A DNA stretch of 64,000 nucleotides from Bacteroides cellulosilyticus DSM 14838 (GCF_000158035.1 NZ_EQ973490.1:2020278-2084277), one strand, 5' to 3'. Numbered from the stretch's first letter, positions 18,531-27,384 are shown. The notes: generated from the sequence alone by a model not told the origin. Program-made: numbers and translations.

Positions 18531-20393
18531 ATGATTTTGAGAAATTTATTCGTAACTTTCCTCGCATTTGTTGCGTGGGGGATTCAAACAAATGCTGGTG
18601 AAATACCACGAAAGGAATATCCACGTCCCCAGTTTGAGCGTAAGACATGGCTAAACTTAAATGGAGAATGGGACTATGCCTTTGATTTTACAAATATTGG
18701 GATGGAAAAGGAATTTCATAAAGCTACAACTTTCAGCGGTAAAATAACAGTTCCTTTTCCGCCGGAAAGTAAGTTGTCCGGGGTAGAACATAAAGATTTT
18801 ATCAATCATATTTGGTATCATCGTATCATACGGAGACCGGAAGAATGGGCAGGCAAGAATGTAATACTGAACTTTGGGGCTGTCTATTTTAATTCGGAAA
18901 TCTATATTGATGGAAAATTGGTTGGAAGACATTTCGGAGGTAGCTCTTCTTTTGGTTTCGATATTACCGGATATGTAGAGGATGGGTTAGAACACCATCT
19001 GGTGGTGCGTGCAAGCAGTGATCTAAGATCTATGATGCAAAGTGCTGGTAAGCAGAGTCTTTTGCTGAACTCTCATGGATGCCAATATACGCGTACTACC
19101 GGTATTTGGCAAACTGTATGGCTGGAGGCTGTGGCATCGGCAGGGTTACAGTCTGTTCATGCGCTAACGGATATTGACCAAAAACAGTTGGTTATTCACC
19201 CCCGTTTTTATCGTGACAGTTATAAGAACACATTGCGGATTGTTTTGCAAGAGAATAACAAGAAAATCGGAACAGTATGTGTCAAAGCTGCAAATAGTTC
19301 TGTGGCTGTATTTTCATTGAAGAATGTCAGGTTATGGTCACCGGAATCGCCTTTTCTGTATGATGTCCTGTATCAAGTGTTGGATGAGAATGGAAAGGTG
19401 ATAGATGAGGTGACTTCTTATGTGGGAATGCGGAAGGTCCATATTGAGGGAAATAAGATTTATCTTAATAATAAGCCTTATTATCAGCGTTTGGTACTTG
19501 ATCAAGGATTTTATCCGGACGGTATCTGGACAGCGCCTTCGGATGAGGCCCTGAAAAGAGATATAGAAATCTCGATGGCTGCCGGTTTTAACGGTGCCCG
19601 TCTACATCAGAAGGCTTTTGAAGAACGTTTCTATTATTGGGCCGACAAACTGGGATATATCACTTGGGGGGAAGCACCAAGCTGGGGAATGGATGCAAAC
19701 AGCATTGAGGTTGCACGTAACTTTCTGCAAGAATGGTCGGAGCTTGTTTTGCGCGACCGGAACCACCCGTCTTTATTGATTTGGACGCCGATGAATGAAG
19801 AGTGGTGGCCCGATCACATACAATATCCACGTTTCACAGCAGATTTGTATGATTTGACTAAGTCATTGGATCCCACTCGTCCGGTGAATGATGCCAGCGG
19901 AGGATGTCATATAAAAACAGATATATGGACGGTACATAGCTATGAACAAGATCCGGCTGCTTTGAAGGATGCCTTATATAAAGATGGAGCTTTCTTTCAG
20001 ACACCTAATAATCCGCAAGGAGTGCCATCCGCCAATGTGGGATTTAATGGGCTTGGTGTAGATAGTCCCTATCCTTTTCCGAAATATGAGGGCGATATGC
20101 CCTATTTGATAGATGAAGTAGGTGGTATAAAATGGGTAGAGACGAAAGATAAAAGTAATACAGATAGTTCCTGGGGCTACAGTACACCTCCTGCAACTCA
20201 AGAAGAATTCCTGCAACGTCTTGAATCGCAGATAGATGCTATACTAAGTTTAAAGGAATATGTTTGGGGATATTGTTATACACAATTGACCGATGTAGAG
20301 CAGGAGCAGAACGGCATTTTTTTTTATGATCGCAGGTCCAAGTTTGATTTGAAACTTATTTTCCGTATCTTTTCTAAAACTCCCCGGGAATAA
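18531..20393 (+). CDS. Glycoside hydrolase family 2 enzyme
   Basis: A 620-residue secreted GH2 enzyme (signal peptide ending near TNAGE). The jelly-roll sugar-binding domain (RKTWLNLNGEWDYAFDF) is followed by an immunoglobulin-like domain and the TIM barrel. The acid/base is Glu423 (TPMNEEWW) and the nucleophile Glu529 (LIDEVGG). The barrel entry LDQGFYPDGIWTAPSDE is typical of a GH2 branch found in Bacteroides polysaccharide loci. Beta-galactosidase, beta-glucuronidase or a related activity is possible, and sequence alone does not decide. It is 13 nt after GH97 and is the last gene of the operon. It lacks the C-terminal extra domains of LacZ. Confidence 0.9.
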   Translation: MILRNLFVTFLAFVAWGIQTNAGEIPRKEYPRPQFERKTWLNLNGEWDYAFDFTNIGMEKEFHKATTFSGKITVPFPPESKLSGVEHKDFINHIWYHRIIRRPEEWAGKNVILNFGAVYFNSEIYIDGKLVGRHFGGSSSFGFDITGYVEDGLEHHLVVRASSDLRSMMQSAGKQSLLLNSHGCQYTRTTGIWQTVWLEAVASAGLQSVHALTDIDQKQLVIHPRFYRDSYKNTLRIVLQENNKKIGTVCVKAANSSVAVFSLKNVRLWSPESPFLYDVLYQVLDENGKVIDEVTSYVGMRKVHIEGNKIYLNNKPYYQRLVLDQGFYPDGIWTAPSDEALKRDIEISMAAGFNGARLHQKAFEERFYYWADKLGYITWGEAPSWGMDANSIEVARNFLQEWSELVLRDRNHPSLLIWTPMNEEWWPDHIQYPRFTADLYDLTKSLDPTRPVNDASGGCHIKTDIWTVHSYEQDPAALKDALYKDGAFFQTPNNPQGVPSANVGFNGLGVDSPYPFPKYEGDMPYLIDEVGGIKWVETKDKSNTDSSWGYSTPPATQEEFLQRLESQIDAILSLKEYVWGYCYTQLTDVEQEQNGIFFYDRRSKFDLKLIFRIFSKTPRE

Positions 20394-20529
20394 ATTTTGC
20401 ATTTTATTCTTATCAGTTATAAGGCAAAAATATAAAAGTGGCAGCTGAGCATTTTATTGTGGAATAATAAGAAAGATGGGAAGAAGGTCGTATGAAAACC
20501 TCGCTTTGCTTTATTGTTTTTCTTCTTTT

Positions 20530-20647
20530 GCCTGTAGTAAAACTTCGTCCCACGGTTGCGGGCTCTATGGTTTCCAATTGGAGGCTGTGTAGCCCGCAAT
20601 TGTGGGATATACAGTCCACAACTGGAAAACGAGGTTTTGCTACAGGC
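20530..20647. repeat. Nested imperfect inverted repeat in the GH2-GH95 gap
   Basis: Outer arms 20530-20548 and 20629-20647 pair at 17 of 19 bases. Inside them, arms 20548-20564 and 20591-20607 pair at 15 of 17. The sequence CCCACGGTTGCGGGCT and its partner AGCCCGCAATTGTGGG form the inner stem. No T-run follows, so it is not a normal terminator. An ORF over this region has no gene-like features. Confidence 0.65.
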
Positions 20648-20895
20648 ATAATGACATTAGTATTAAAGCTTTAGGGGAAAAAGGAAGGAGCATATCAAGT
20701 TTTACATCTACAGTTCAGCTTCCTATATAATGAGAGTATAGGGTTTAGCTCCTAACAAAATTATACGTTTTTAACTCCAGTAATGAATAGTTCAGGCTAA
20801 AAAGAGATATCTGCATGAATTCAAACAAAGTTTGTGTAATGCATCTTAAGAGTCTGTTAATTAGGGAAATATGAGTTTGAAAGGATGAAACAACT

Positions 20896-20990
20896 GGTGT
20901 AGGATGAAGCTTTCATACATCTTCCTACACCACTTTCTACACCATTTATCTATTTGATAATCAAATGAAAATAATGGCGGGTGTAGGATG
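20896..20990. repeat. Cluster of GGTGTAGGATG direct and inverted repeats upstream of GH95
   Basis: GGTGTAGGATG occurs at 20896-20906 and 20980-20990. Between them lie the inverted copies CTTCCTACACCA and CTTTCTACACCA, adjacent to one another (20921-20944). The spacing is compatible with a multi-site operator or a small foldback repeat. The remainder of the 20394-21181 gap is AT-rich, and I recognise no gene in it. Confidence 0.5.
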
Positions 20991-21141
20991 TAGGAGATAT
21001 TGATATAAACTCAACAGTATGTGATTTCATTTCTATAATATATTTCAGGTTTTCATTTATGTATATCTCCTGAAAAATATTTTTAATAGAGGGGATAGGG
21101 AAAACACTTCTAAATGGAGTAGCTTTATTTAATTTTTGTAT

Positions 21142-21149
21142 TATTTTTG
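21142..21149 (+). promoter_or_regulatory. Probable -7 element of the GH95 gene
   Basis: TATTTTTG matches TAnnTTTG. Transcription would begin around 21154, which makes the ATG at 21155 an unlikely start and supports the ATG at 21182. No clear -33 element is seen. Confidence 0.5.
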
Positions 21150-21181
21150 TATCGATGTACAAAATCATTGCTAATACTATT

Positions 21182-23656
21182 ATGAAAACTCTTTTTGCTT
21201 TTTTTCTACTACTTGTCACCTGTAATTCTGTTATGGGAACTATTCCGGCAATACCAGCGGATGTTTATAATCACCAACTTTACTATACCGCTCCTGCTAC
21301 CATTTGGGAAGAAACACTTCCTTTGGGTAACGGTCGTCTCGGTATGATGCCTGACGGTGGCGTTGATCGTGAGCATATTGTGCTGAATGAAATCTCCCTG
21401 TGGAGTGGTATGGAAGCTGATTATGGTAATCCGGACGCTTCCCGAAGTCTCCCGGCTATTCAGCAACTTTTATTTGAAGGAAAGAATAAAGAAGCTCAAG
21501 AACTGATGTATAGCAGTTTTGTGCCTAAGAAGCCTGAATCCGGTGGAACTTATGGTAACTATCAGATGCTGGCCGATCTCAATATCGACTTCAGTTTTCC
21601 GCATAGAAGAAAAACTATTTCAGAAAATGATGCAGCTCCGGTTACTGATTACCGCCGTTGGCTCGATCTGCGTGATGCAGTTGCTTATACCTCATTCACG
21701 AAAGAAGGTATTGACTATCAACGTGAATATTTCACTTCACGCGATAAGGACGTTATGATCATACACCTGACTACCAGTCGTCGCCGTGCCCTGTCCTTCT
21801 CTGCTCAACTTTCCCGTCCCAAACAAGGTGCGGTCTCTATGCTTCCGGGCATTGGGAAGGAAGAAGGAACTTTGTTGTTGGAAGGTACTTTAGACAGTGG
21901 AAAGCCCGGACGGGAAGGTATGAAGTATCGTGTTGCCATGCGATTAATATCTAAAGGTGGTAAACAGAATATTTCTGCCGAGCGTGGTATCACCCTGACT
22001 CAGGGGAGGGAAGCATGGCTGGTGCTTTCTGCCACTACTTCTTATGCTGCTTCCGGTACTGATTTTTCAGGAAACCGTTATAAAGAAGTCTGTGATAGTT
22101 TGTTGAATGCCGCTACTCAACATGTGCAAATTAAAGAGTCCCACATAGCCTCCCATCGTACCTTTTATGATCGTGTATCTCTAACTCTTCCGTTTACGGA
22201 AGATGATGTATTACCCACTAATGAGCGCATTACTCGTTTCACGGAGCGCGAGTCTCCAGCTTTGGCCGCTCTCTATTACAATTATGGTCGTTATCTATTT
22301 ATCAGCAGCACCCGTCCGGGTAGCTTGCCTCCTAATCTGCAAGGATTGTGGGCAAATGGAGTAGAAACGCCTTGGAATGGCGATTATCATACCAATATTA
22401 ATATCCAGATGAATCACTGGCCACTTGAACAAGCCGGTCTTTCGGAACTTTACCAGCCTTTGACTGCGCTTGTAGAACGTCTTATCCCCTCGGGAGAAGA
22501 GACTGCCCGTACTTTTTACGGTACTCATGCTCAAGGTTGGGTGCTTCACATGATGACGAATATCTGGAACTATACCGCTCCCGGTGAACATCCCTCTTGG
22601 GGGGCTACCAATACCGGTGGTGCCTGGCTTTGTGCTCATCTTTGGGAGCATTATCAATATACTCAGGATATTGAGTTTCTGAAACGAATTTATCCTGTGC
22701 TGAAAGGTGCTTCTGAGTTCTTTTACTCTACAATGGTGCGGGAACCTAAACATGGTTGGCTTGTAACAGCCCCTACTTCTTCTCCTGAAAATGCTTTTTT
22801 TGTCGGCAATGATCCGACTCCCGTCAGTGTATGTATGGGGCCTACGATGGATGTTCAATTACTGACTGAGCTATATACCAATGTAATTGAAGCAACTTCC
22901 ATACTGGAATGTGATGCTGACTATGCCGCGAAGTTGCGGGAGGCATTAGATAAGTTCCCACCTATGCAGATCAGTAAAGGAGGATATCTGCAAGAATGGT
23001 TGGAAGATTATAAAGAGCAAGATGTACACCACCGCCATGTCTCCCATCTGTATGGTTTGCATCCGGGTAATCTGATTTCTCCTGATGCTACTCCTGAACT
23101 TGCCAATGCCTGTCGTGAGACGCTAAACCGTCGGGGTGATGGAGGAACCGGTTGGAGTCGTGCCTGGAAGGTAAATTTCTGGGCTCGCCTCGGTGATGGG
23201 GATCGTGCCTGGACACTGTTCAAGAGCCTTCTTTATCCGGCTGTTGATCCTCAGACAAAGCGTCATGGCAGCGGAACGTTTCCTAATTTGTTCTGTTCGC
23301 ATCCCCCTTTCCAGATTGATGGGAATTATGGGGGAACCGCAGGAGTTGGCGAGATGTTGTTGCAAAGTCATGAGGGTTTTATTCATCTGCTTCCTGCTTT
23401 GCCGAAAAGCTGGCATACTGGTAACTTTCATGGAATGAAGGCCCGTGGCGGGATCTCCGTTGATTTGGAGTGGAAAGATGGAAAGGCTGTGAAGGCTATA
23501 CTTACGGCAACTATACCGGGAATATTTCATGTGAAAATGCCGGAAGGTGTCATTCGGGCAAAGGCGATTATAGACGGGCAAAGTAATAACTACACAGGTA
23601 AAACGATTTCTTTGTCATTGCCTGAAAAGACTACTTGTATGTTGCTATTTGAGTAA
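21182..23656 (+). CDS. Glycoside hydrolase family 95 (alpha-L-fucosidase / alpha-L-galactosidase)
   Basis: An 824-residue secreted inverting enzyme. The signal peptide (MKTLFAFFLLLVTCNSVMG) is followed by the N-terminal beta domain (WEETLPLGNGRLGMM), an (alpha/alpha)6 barrel and a C-terminal beta domain. The family acid Glu536 is in TSSPENAFF. The Asn-rich motif HTNINIQMNHWPLE and the late GTGWSRAWKVNFWARLGDGDRAW-type segment are both present. I chose ATG 21182 over 21155 because it starts the signal peptide and lies downstream of the likely transcription start. It follows the operon after a 788-bp gap and probably has its own promoter. It may release L-fucose or L-galactose for the pathway encoded upstream. 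Confidence 0.93.
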   Translation: MKTLFAFFLLLVTCNSVMGTIPAIPADVYNHQLYYTAPATIWEETLPLGNGRLGMMPDGGVDREHIVLNEISLWSGMEADYGNPDASRSLPAIQQLLFEGKNKEAQELMYSSFVPKKPESGGTYGNYQMLADLNIDFSFPHRRKTISENDAAPVTDYRRWLDLRDAVAYTSFTKEGIDYQREYFTSRDKDVMIIHLTTSRRRALSFSAQLSRPKQGAVSMLPGIGKEEGTLLLEGTLDSGKPGREGMKYRVAMRLISKGGKQNISAERGITLTQGREAWLVLSATTSYAASGTDFSGNRYKEVCDSLLNAATQHVQIKESHIASHRTFYDRVSLTLPFTEDDVLPTNERITRFTERESPALAALYYNYGRYLFISSTRPGSLPPNLQGLWANGVETPWNGDYHTNINIQMNHWPLEQAGLSELYQPLTALVERLIPSGEETARTFYGTHAQGWVLHMMTNIWNYTAPGEHPSWGATNTGGAWLCAHLWEHYQYTQDIEFLKRIYPVLKGASEFFYSTMVREPKHGWLVTAPTSSPENAFFVGNDPTPVSVCMGPTMDVQLLTELYTNVIEATSILECDADYAAKLREALDKFPPMQISKGGYLQEWLEDYKEQDVHHRHVSHLYGLHPGNLISPDATPELANACRETLNRRGDGGTGWSRAWKVNFWARLGDGDRAWTLFKSLLYPAVDPQTKRHGSGTFPNLFCSHPPFQIDGNYGGTAGVGEMLLQSHEGFIHLLPALPKSWHTGNFHGMKARGGISVDLEWKDGKAVKAILTATIPGIFHVKMPEGVIRAKAIIDGQSNNYTGKTISLSLPEKTTCMLLFE

Positions 23657-23707
23657 GTAGAAAGGGTAGTAGAAGCCATAAGGTAAGAATAAAATATTGT
23701 TCTGAGA

Positions 23708-23739
23708 TTTGTTTACCCTATTAAAATACTTTACTTTTG
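23708..23739 (+). promoter_or_regulatory. Promoter of the PH-domain gene
   Basis: TTTG (23708-23711), a 20-nt spacer and TACTTTTG (23732-23739) are a full match to the Bacteroides promoter consensus, giving an ~75-nt leader. Confidence 0.7.
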
Positions 23740-23818
23740 CGAGATATGTTAAGATATAAACGTATTTGTTTGTTTAGCTTTGGTAATAATATAAACTTCA
23801 TAAAATTGATAAAAGAGC

Positions 23819-24190
23819 ATGGAAACTGTACAAAAGAATTTGATATCTCTTGAACCTGTTGCATTAGATGATGGAAAAGAATTATTTGGTAATTTTATAT
23901 TGCCTGATGAGAAGGTGTGCTTTACGTTTAAAGGGATTAGAGATAGAGCTGTGATAACCAATAAAAGAATCATTTTTATAGATGTTCAAGGAATTACGGG
24001 AAAAAAGAAAGAGCTTCTTTTTATTCCGTTTTCTAAAATAACGGCATTTTCTATTGAAACAGCCGGGACGTTAGATGCTAATGCAGAATTGAAAATATGG
24101 GCATCTGGTGTTGGAGGCTTAAAACTTAATTTTACTCCTAAAACTGATATTTTTGAAATAGGACAATTTATAGGTCAGTTTATAATATAA
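23819..24190 (+). CDS. Small PH-domain protein (bPH_1/YokE-like)
   Basis: A 123-residue cytoplasmic protein made almost wholly of a bacterial pleckstrin-homology-like domain. Features are the ...FKGIRDRAVITNKRIIFIDVQG hairpin, the IPFSKITAFSIETAGT turn and the final helix DIFEIGQFIGQFII. Proteins of this family are small and of uncertain role; some are stress-linked. It has its own promoter and stands alone between the GH95 and serine hydrolase genes, so context does not give a function. Its base composition is more AT-rich than its neighbours. Confidence 0.8.
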   Translation: METVQKNLISLEPVALDDGKELFGNFILPDEKVCFTFKGIRDRAVITNKRIIFIDVQGITGKKKELLFIPFSKITAFSIETAGTLDANAELKIWASGVGGLKLNFTPKTDIFEIGQFIGQFII

Positions 24191-24247
24191 GTGATATTAT
24201 GAATGATTGTTTTTCTCTATTTCTTGATGTAGCCGATCTACTTTAGT

Positions 24248-25759
24248 ATGAAGAACAGAATTACTTTATTTCTCCTTGTGCTCTGCCTGTTGATACCTGC
24301 AACGACCAGTGCACAGATTCGCGAACTGGAACGTTCGATACCCGAAGTGGAAGGGGCTCCTTCCGGAGCACTTATTGCTTTGATGGACTCTCTGATGGGC
24401 TTGCCTAAAACGGACATACATAGTGTGATGGTACTACGTCATGGAAAGGTAATCGCGGAGATTTATCCTGAACCTTTCGCTCCGGAATATCGGCATACCG
24501 TATATTCTTGCTCCAAGACCTTCGTTGGTGCCGCTGTAGGCCTTGCTATTTCTGAAAATCGTTTGCGGCTGACAGATCGGGTGGCTTCTTTTTTCCCCGA
24601 CCAACTTCCGGATACTATTTCTGCAAATCTTGCCGATATGACCGTCCGCAACCTGCTGAATATGACTTCCGGCGTCACTCCTGACTGGAATATGCGTAAT
24701 GGTCGTACAGACTGGATCAGAGGGTATCTGGGAAAAACGATAAAAGTTCCCGGCAAACATTTCGATTATGACTCCATGAGCTCGTATATTCTTTCCGCTA
24801 TTGTGCAGAAAGTGACGGGAATGAAAGTATTGGATTACCTGCGGCTGAAACTGTTCAAACCGATGCATATCACCGATATATCCTGGGAAGTAAGCCCTGA
24901 AGGAATCAATACCGGAGGTTGGGGTGTGTATTTGCAGAGTGAATCGTTGGCTAAGTTCGGACAGCTGTTACTGAATCGTGGAGTATGGGAAGGCAAGCAG
25001 TTGCTTCCGGCAGAGTGGGTGGACAGGATGATGACTAAACAGTCGGATACCGGTAGTTTTGGCTACGGTTATGGGTATCAGATGTGGCTTTGTGAATATC
25101 CGGGTGCTGTTCGCATAGACGGTGCCCTGGGACAATATGCGCTTCTCATACCGGACAAAGATATGGTAGTGGTCATCACTGAATGTACTTTGATAGATGG
25201 AGCTACACAGCGCCGTTTGGTGTGGAATCGCCTGTTGCCTGCTGTCGGCGATGATACCTTGATACCGGGAAAGGATTATAAACGCTTGTTGAAAAAACAA
25301 TCTTCTTATCAGTTGCCTTTTGTACCGGGAAAAGCGAGTTCATCTCTTGCCCGTGATTATGCAGGAAAAAGTATAGTTCTCGAACCGAACAAGTTCGACT
25401 GGCAATCTCTGGATCTCCAGTTCAAGCAGAAGGAAGTAATCATGACCGTAACAGAGACTGACGGTACAAAATATAATCTCTCATTCGGTTATAAGCAATG
25501 GAAAAAAACTTCAACCGATGTCCATCCTCCCTATTCGATAGAAGCGAAAGGACGTTTTAATGGAATAGAGGGGCCGTTTTATGTAGCGGGCAGTTATGCC
25601 TGGCCATCGGCTGCGATGTTGGAACTCAAAGCACATTATGTTAACTGGATTACAGCTCTCAATATTACTTTCCGCTTTGACGGGGAGAATGTGCAGTTGA
25701 CGGTTAAGGAGAACTACTCGTCGGAACCGAAAGTTATCAAAGGAAAGGTATGCGACTAA
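24248..25759 (+). CDS. Secreted serine hydrolase of the beta-lactamase/class C penicillin-binding-like family
   Basis: A 503-residue protein with a signal peptide (ending TTSAQ) and a beta-lactamase-like serine hydrolase domain to about residue 350. The catalytic SxxK is Ser87-Cys-Ser-Lys90 in VYSCSKTF, and a Tyr-x-Ser-type second motif lies in HFDYDSMSSY. A late GALGQY stands where HxG/KTG occurs in relatives. The C-terminal ~150 residues form a beta-rich domain of unknown role. Family members include esterases, D-amino-acid peptidases and carboxypeptidases; I cannot say which this is. Confidence 0.88.
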   Translation: MKNRITLFLLVLCLLIPATTSAQIRELERSIPEVEGAPSGALIALMDSLMGLPKTDIHSVMVLRHGKVIAEIYPEPFAPEYRHTVYSCSKTFVGAAVGLAISENRLRLTDRVASFFPDQLPDTISANLADMTVRNLLNMTSGVTPDWNMRNGRTDWIRGYLGKTIKVPGKHFDYDSMSSYILSAIVQKVTGMKVLDYLRLKLFKPMHITDISWEVSPEGINTGGWGVYLQSESLAKFGQLLLNRGVWEGKQLLPAEWVDRMMTKQSDTGSFGYGYGYQMWLCEYPGAVRIDGALGQYALLIPDKDMVVVITECTLIDGATQRRLVWNRLLPAVGDDTLIPGKDYKRLLKKQSSYQLPFVPGKASSSLARDYAGKSIVLEPNKFDWQSLDLQFKQKEVIMTVTETDGTKYNLSFGYKQWKKTSTDVHPPYSIEAKGRFNGIEGPFYVAGSYAWPSAAMLELKAHYVNWITALNITFRFDGENVQLTVKENYSSEPKVIKGKVCD

Positions 25760-25772
25760 GCGGAGTGTTACT

Positions 25773-25780
25773 TATCTTTG
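25773..25780 (+). promoter_or_regulatory. Probable -7 promoter element before the methyltransferase-like gene
   Basis: TATCTTTG matches TAnnTTTG. It begins 13 nt after the serine hydrolase stop and lies 25 nt before the next ATG. The -33 position is weak. Confidence 0.5.
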
Positions 25781-25805
25781 TGCCCAATAAAAGAATTTAT
25801 ATGTT

Positions 25806-26438
25806 ATGAACCGTATCACACTGACCCTGAAACGCCCTTTTATCTGGTTGAGCCGTTTTCGCCATCGTTGCGGCTATGGGGTACATTCGCCTTTTGCTTT
25901 CAATCTGATTACGCAGGTGATTTACGAATCTACTCCTTATTATAAATATAAAGATCTGGCAGTAGAGCAGAAAAAACTGGCTCCACAGAAAGACAACTAT
26001 TGGAAGTATGAATCGAAGAAAGTGAAACGCCTCTTGTTCCGGTTGGTAAATTACATCCAGCCGGATACGATAGTGGATGTCGGCAGGCTTGCCGCTTCGT
26101 CTCTCTATCTGAAAGCAGGAAAGGAGGGAGCGGACTATACAGCGGCATCCGAACTTTCCGAATTATTTCTGGAAGCCGGCGTACCCGTAGGTTTCCTTTA
26201 TCTGCATGATTATCGTCACCCGGAATTTATGGAAGAAGTATTCCGTATCTGTGTAGCACGTACCTGTGGAAAGTCGGTTTTCGTCATCGAAGGAATCCGC
26301 TATACTTCGCAAATGAAAGCGCTTTGGAAACGTATGCAACAAGATGAGCATGTGGGTATTACGTTCGACCTTTATGACCTTGGAATTCTCTTCTTCGATA
26401 AAACTAAGATAAAACAGAACTATATTGTCAACTTTTGA
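25806..26438 (+). CDS. Methyltransferase-like protein with a degenerate SAM motif
   Basis: A 210-residue cytoplasmic protein. The N-terminal RHRCGYGVHSPFAFNLI is a signature I associate with Bacteroidota O-methyltransferase-like proteins. SAM motif I, normally with Gly-x-Gly, reads IVDVGRLAASSLYL here and lacks the second glycine, so catalysis is doubtful. The late GITFDLYDLGILFFDKTKIKQNYIVNF resembles the C-terminal strands of that fold. It precedes the cobalamin adenosyltransferase gene but is separated by a 97-bp repeat-rich gap. Function unknown. Confidence 0.75.
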   Translation: MNRITLTLKRPFIWLSRFRHRCGYGVHSPFAFNLITQVIYESTPYYKYKDLAVEQKKLAPQKDNYWKYESKKVKRLLFRLVNYIQPDTIVDVGRLAASSLYLKAGKEGADYTAASELSELFLEAGVPVGFLYLHDYRHPEFMEEVFRICVARTCGKSVFVIEGIRYTSQMKALWKRMQQDEHVGITFDLYDLGILFFDKTKIKQNYIVNF

Positions 26439-26457
26439 TTATCTTTAGGCGTTTCAA

Positions 26458-26534
26458 TAGTGATTAACAGTTAGTGATTGGTGATTAGCGTCACTTACTA
26501 ACTGCTAAACACTAATTACTAAACACCAATCACT
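26458..26534. repeat. AGTGATTAG-type intergenic foldback repeat
   Basis: Variants of AGTGATTGGTGATTAG on the left and of CTAATTACTAAACACCAATCACT on the right make an imperfect hairpin that fills the gap and ends just before the cobalamin adenosyltransferase ATG at 26536. Confidence 0.5.
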
Positions 26535-26535
26535 T

Positions 26536-27090
26536 ATGAAGATATATACCAAAACCGGTGATAAAGGTACTACCTCATTAGTAGGTGGTACACGGGTACC
26601 GAAAACCCATGTCCGTCTGGAAGCATACGGTACAGTGGACGAGTTGAATGCTAATTTGGGAGTGCTTGTCACTTACCTGCCGGATGAAGCGGATCAGGTA
26701 CTTGTCCGTCATATTCAGGACCGTCTTTTCGCAGTAGGTTCCAATTTGGCTACCGATCTTGAAAAGACAGAATTGAAGTGTGCCAGTGTTATTCACCCCG
26801 AAGAAATAGAACGAATTGAACGGGAGATAGATCGTTTGGATAATCTGCTGCCTCCATTGCATGCGTTTATATTGCCCGGCGGTAGTCGTGGAGCATCTGT
26901 TTGTCATGTTTGCCGCACGGTCTGCCGCAGGGCGGAACGTCGTATTCTGGCCTTGGCTGAACAATGCGAAGTTGCTCCCGAATTGCTTGCTTATGTGAAC
27001 CGTTTGTCCGATTATTTGTTTGTCTTGTCACGGAAAATCAACTGGGATGAGAAAAAAGATGAAATATTTTGGGATAATAGTTGTAAGTGA
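26536..27090 (+). CDS. PduO-type cob(I)alamin adenosyltransferase
   Basis: A 184-residue cytoplasmic enzyme that transfers the adenosyl group of ATP to cob(I)alamin, making coenzyme B12. The N-terminal [18 protein letters not shown] is the ATP-binding signature of the PduO family, followed by [16 protein letters not shown]. The helix-bundle motif [12 protein letters not shown] carries the conserved arginines, and the C-terminal [14 protein letters not shown] is typical. Length is normal. The intergenic repeat ends at its start codon, so its expression signals are unclear. Confidence 0.95.
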   Translation: MKIYTKTGDKGTTSLVGGTRVPKTHVRLEAYGTVDELNANLGVLVTYLPDEADQVLVRHIQDRLFAVGSNLATDLEKTELKCASVIHPEEIERIEREIDRLDNLLPPLHAFILPGGSRGASVCHVCRTVCRRAERRILALAEQCEVAPELLAYVNRLSDYLFVLSRKINWDEKKDEIFWDNSCK

Positions 27091-27112
27091 GAGATTTTAT
27101 TATACTTTTGCC

Positions 27113-27120
27113 GAAAAATA
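27113..27120 (+). promoter_or_regulatory. Probable -7 promoter element of the DUF2795 gene
   Basis: TACTTTTG matches TAnnTTTG and lies 42 nt before the ATG at 27163. A -33 element at normal spacing is not obvious. Confidence 0.45.
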
Positions 27121-27162
27121 GAAAGTAGGACTTAATATTCACAATTTTAATACTTAGGACTT

Positions 27163-27384
27163 ATGTATTGGACATTGGAATTAGCATCTAAACTGGAAGA
27201 TGCTCCCTGGCCGGCAACCAAGGATGAATTAATAGATTATGCCATTCGTTCGGGCGCTCCGCTCGAAGTGATTGAAAATTTGCAGGAAATGGAAGATGAA
27301 GGCGATATTTATGAAAGTATTGAAGATATATGGCCCGATTATCCCAGCAAAGAGGATTTCTTCTTTAACGAAGAGGAGTATTAG
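27163..27384 (+). CDS. DUF2795 domain small acidic protein
   Basis: A 73-residue protein with the DUF2795 core (APWPATKDELIDYAIRSGAP, VIENLQEMEDEGDIYESIEDI) and a strongly acidic tail. Function is unknown in the family. It has its own promoter-like element and a strong terminator follows, so it is probably a single-gene transcript. Confidence 0.85.
   Translation: MYWTLELASKLEDAPWPATKDELIDYAIRSGAPLEVIENLQEMEDEGDIYESIEDIWPDYPSKEDFFFNEEEY

Noticed and set aside
20492-20674. 60-residue ORF over the nested palindrome
   Set aside because: Explained by the inverted repeat; no sensible protein features.
22295-22858. 187-residue minus-strand ORF inside the GH95 gene
   Set aside because: Antisense shadow of conserved GH95 residues; no recognisable domain.
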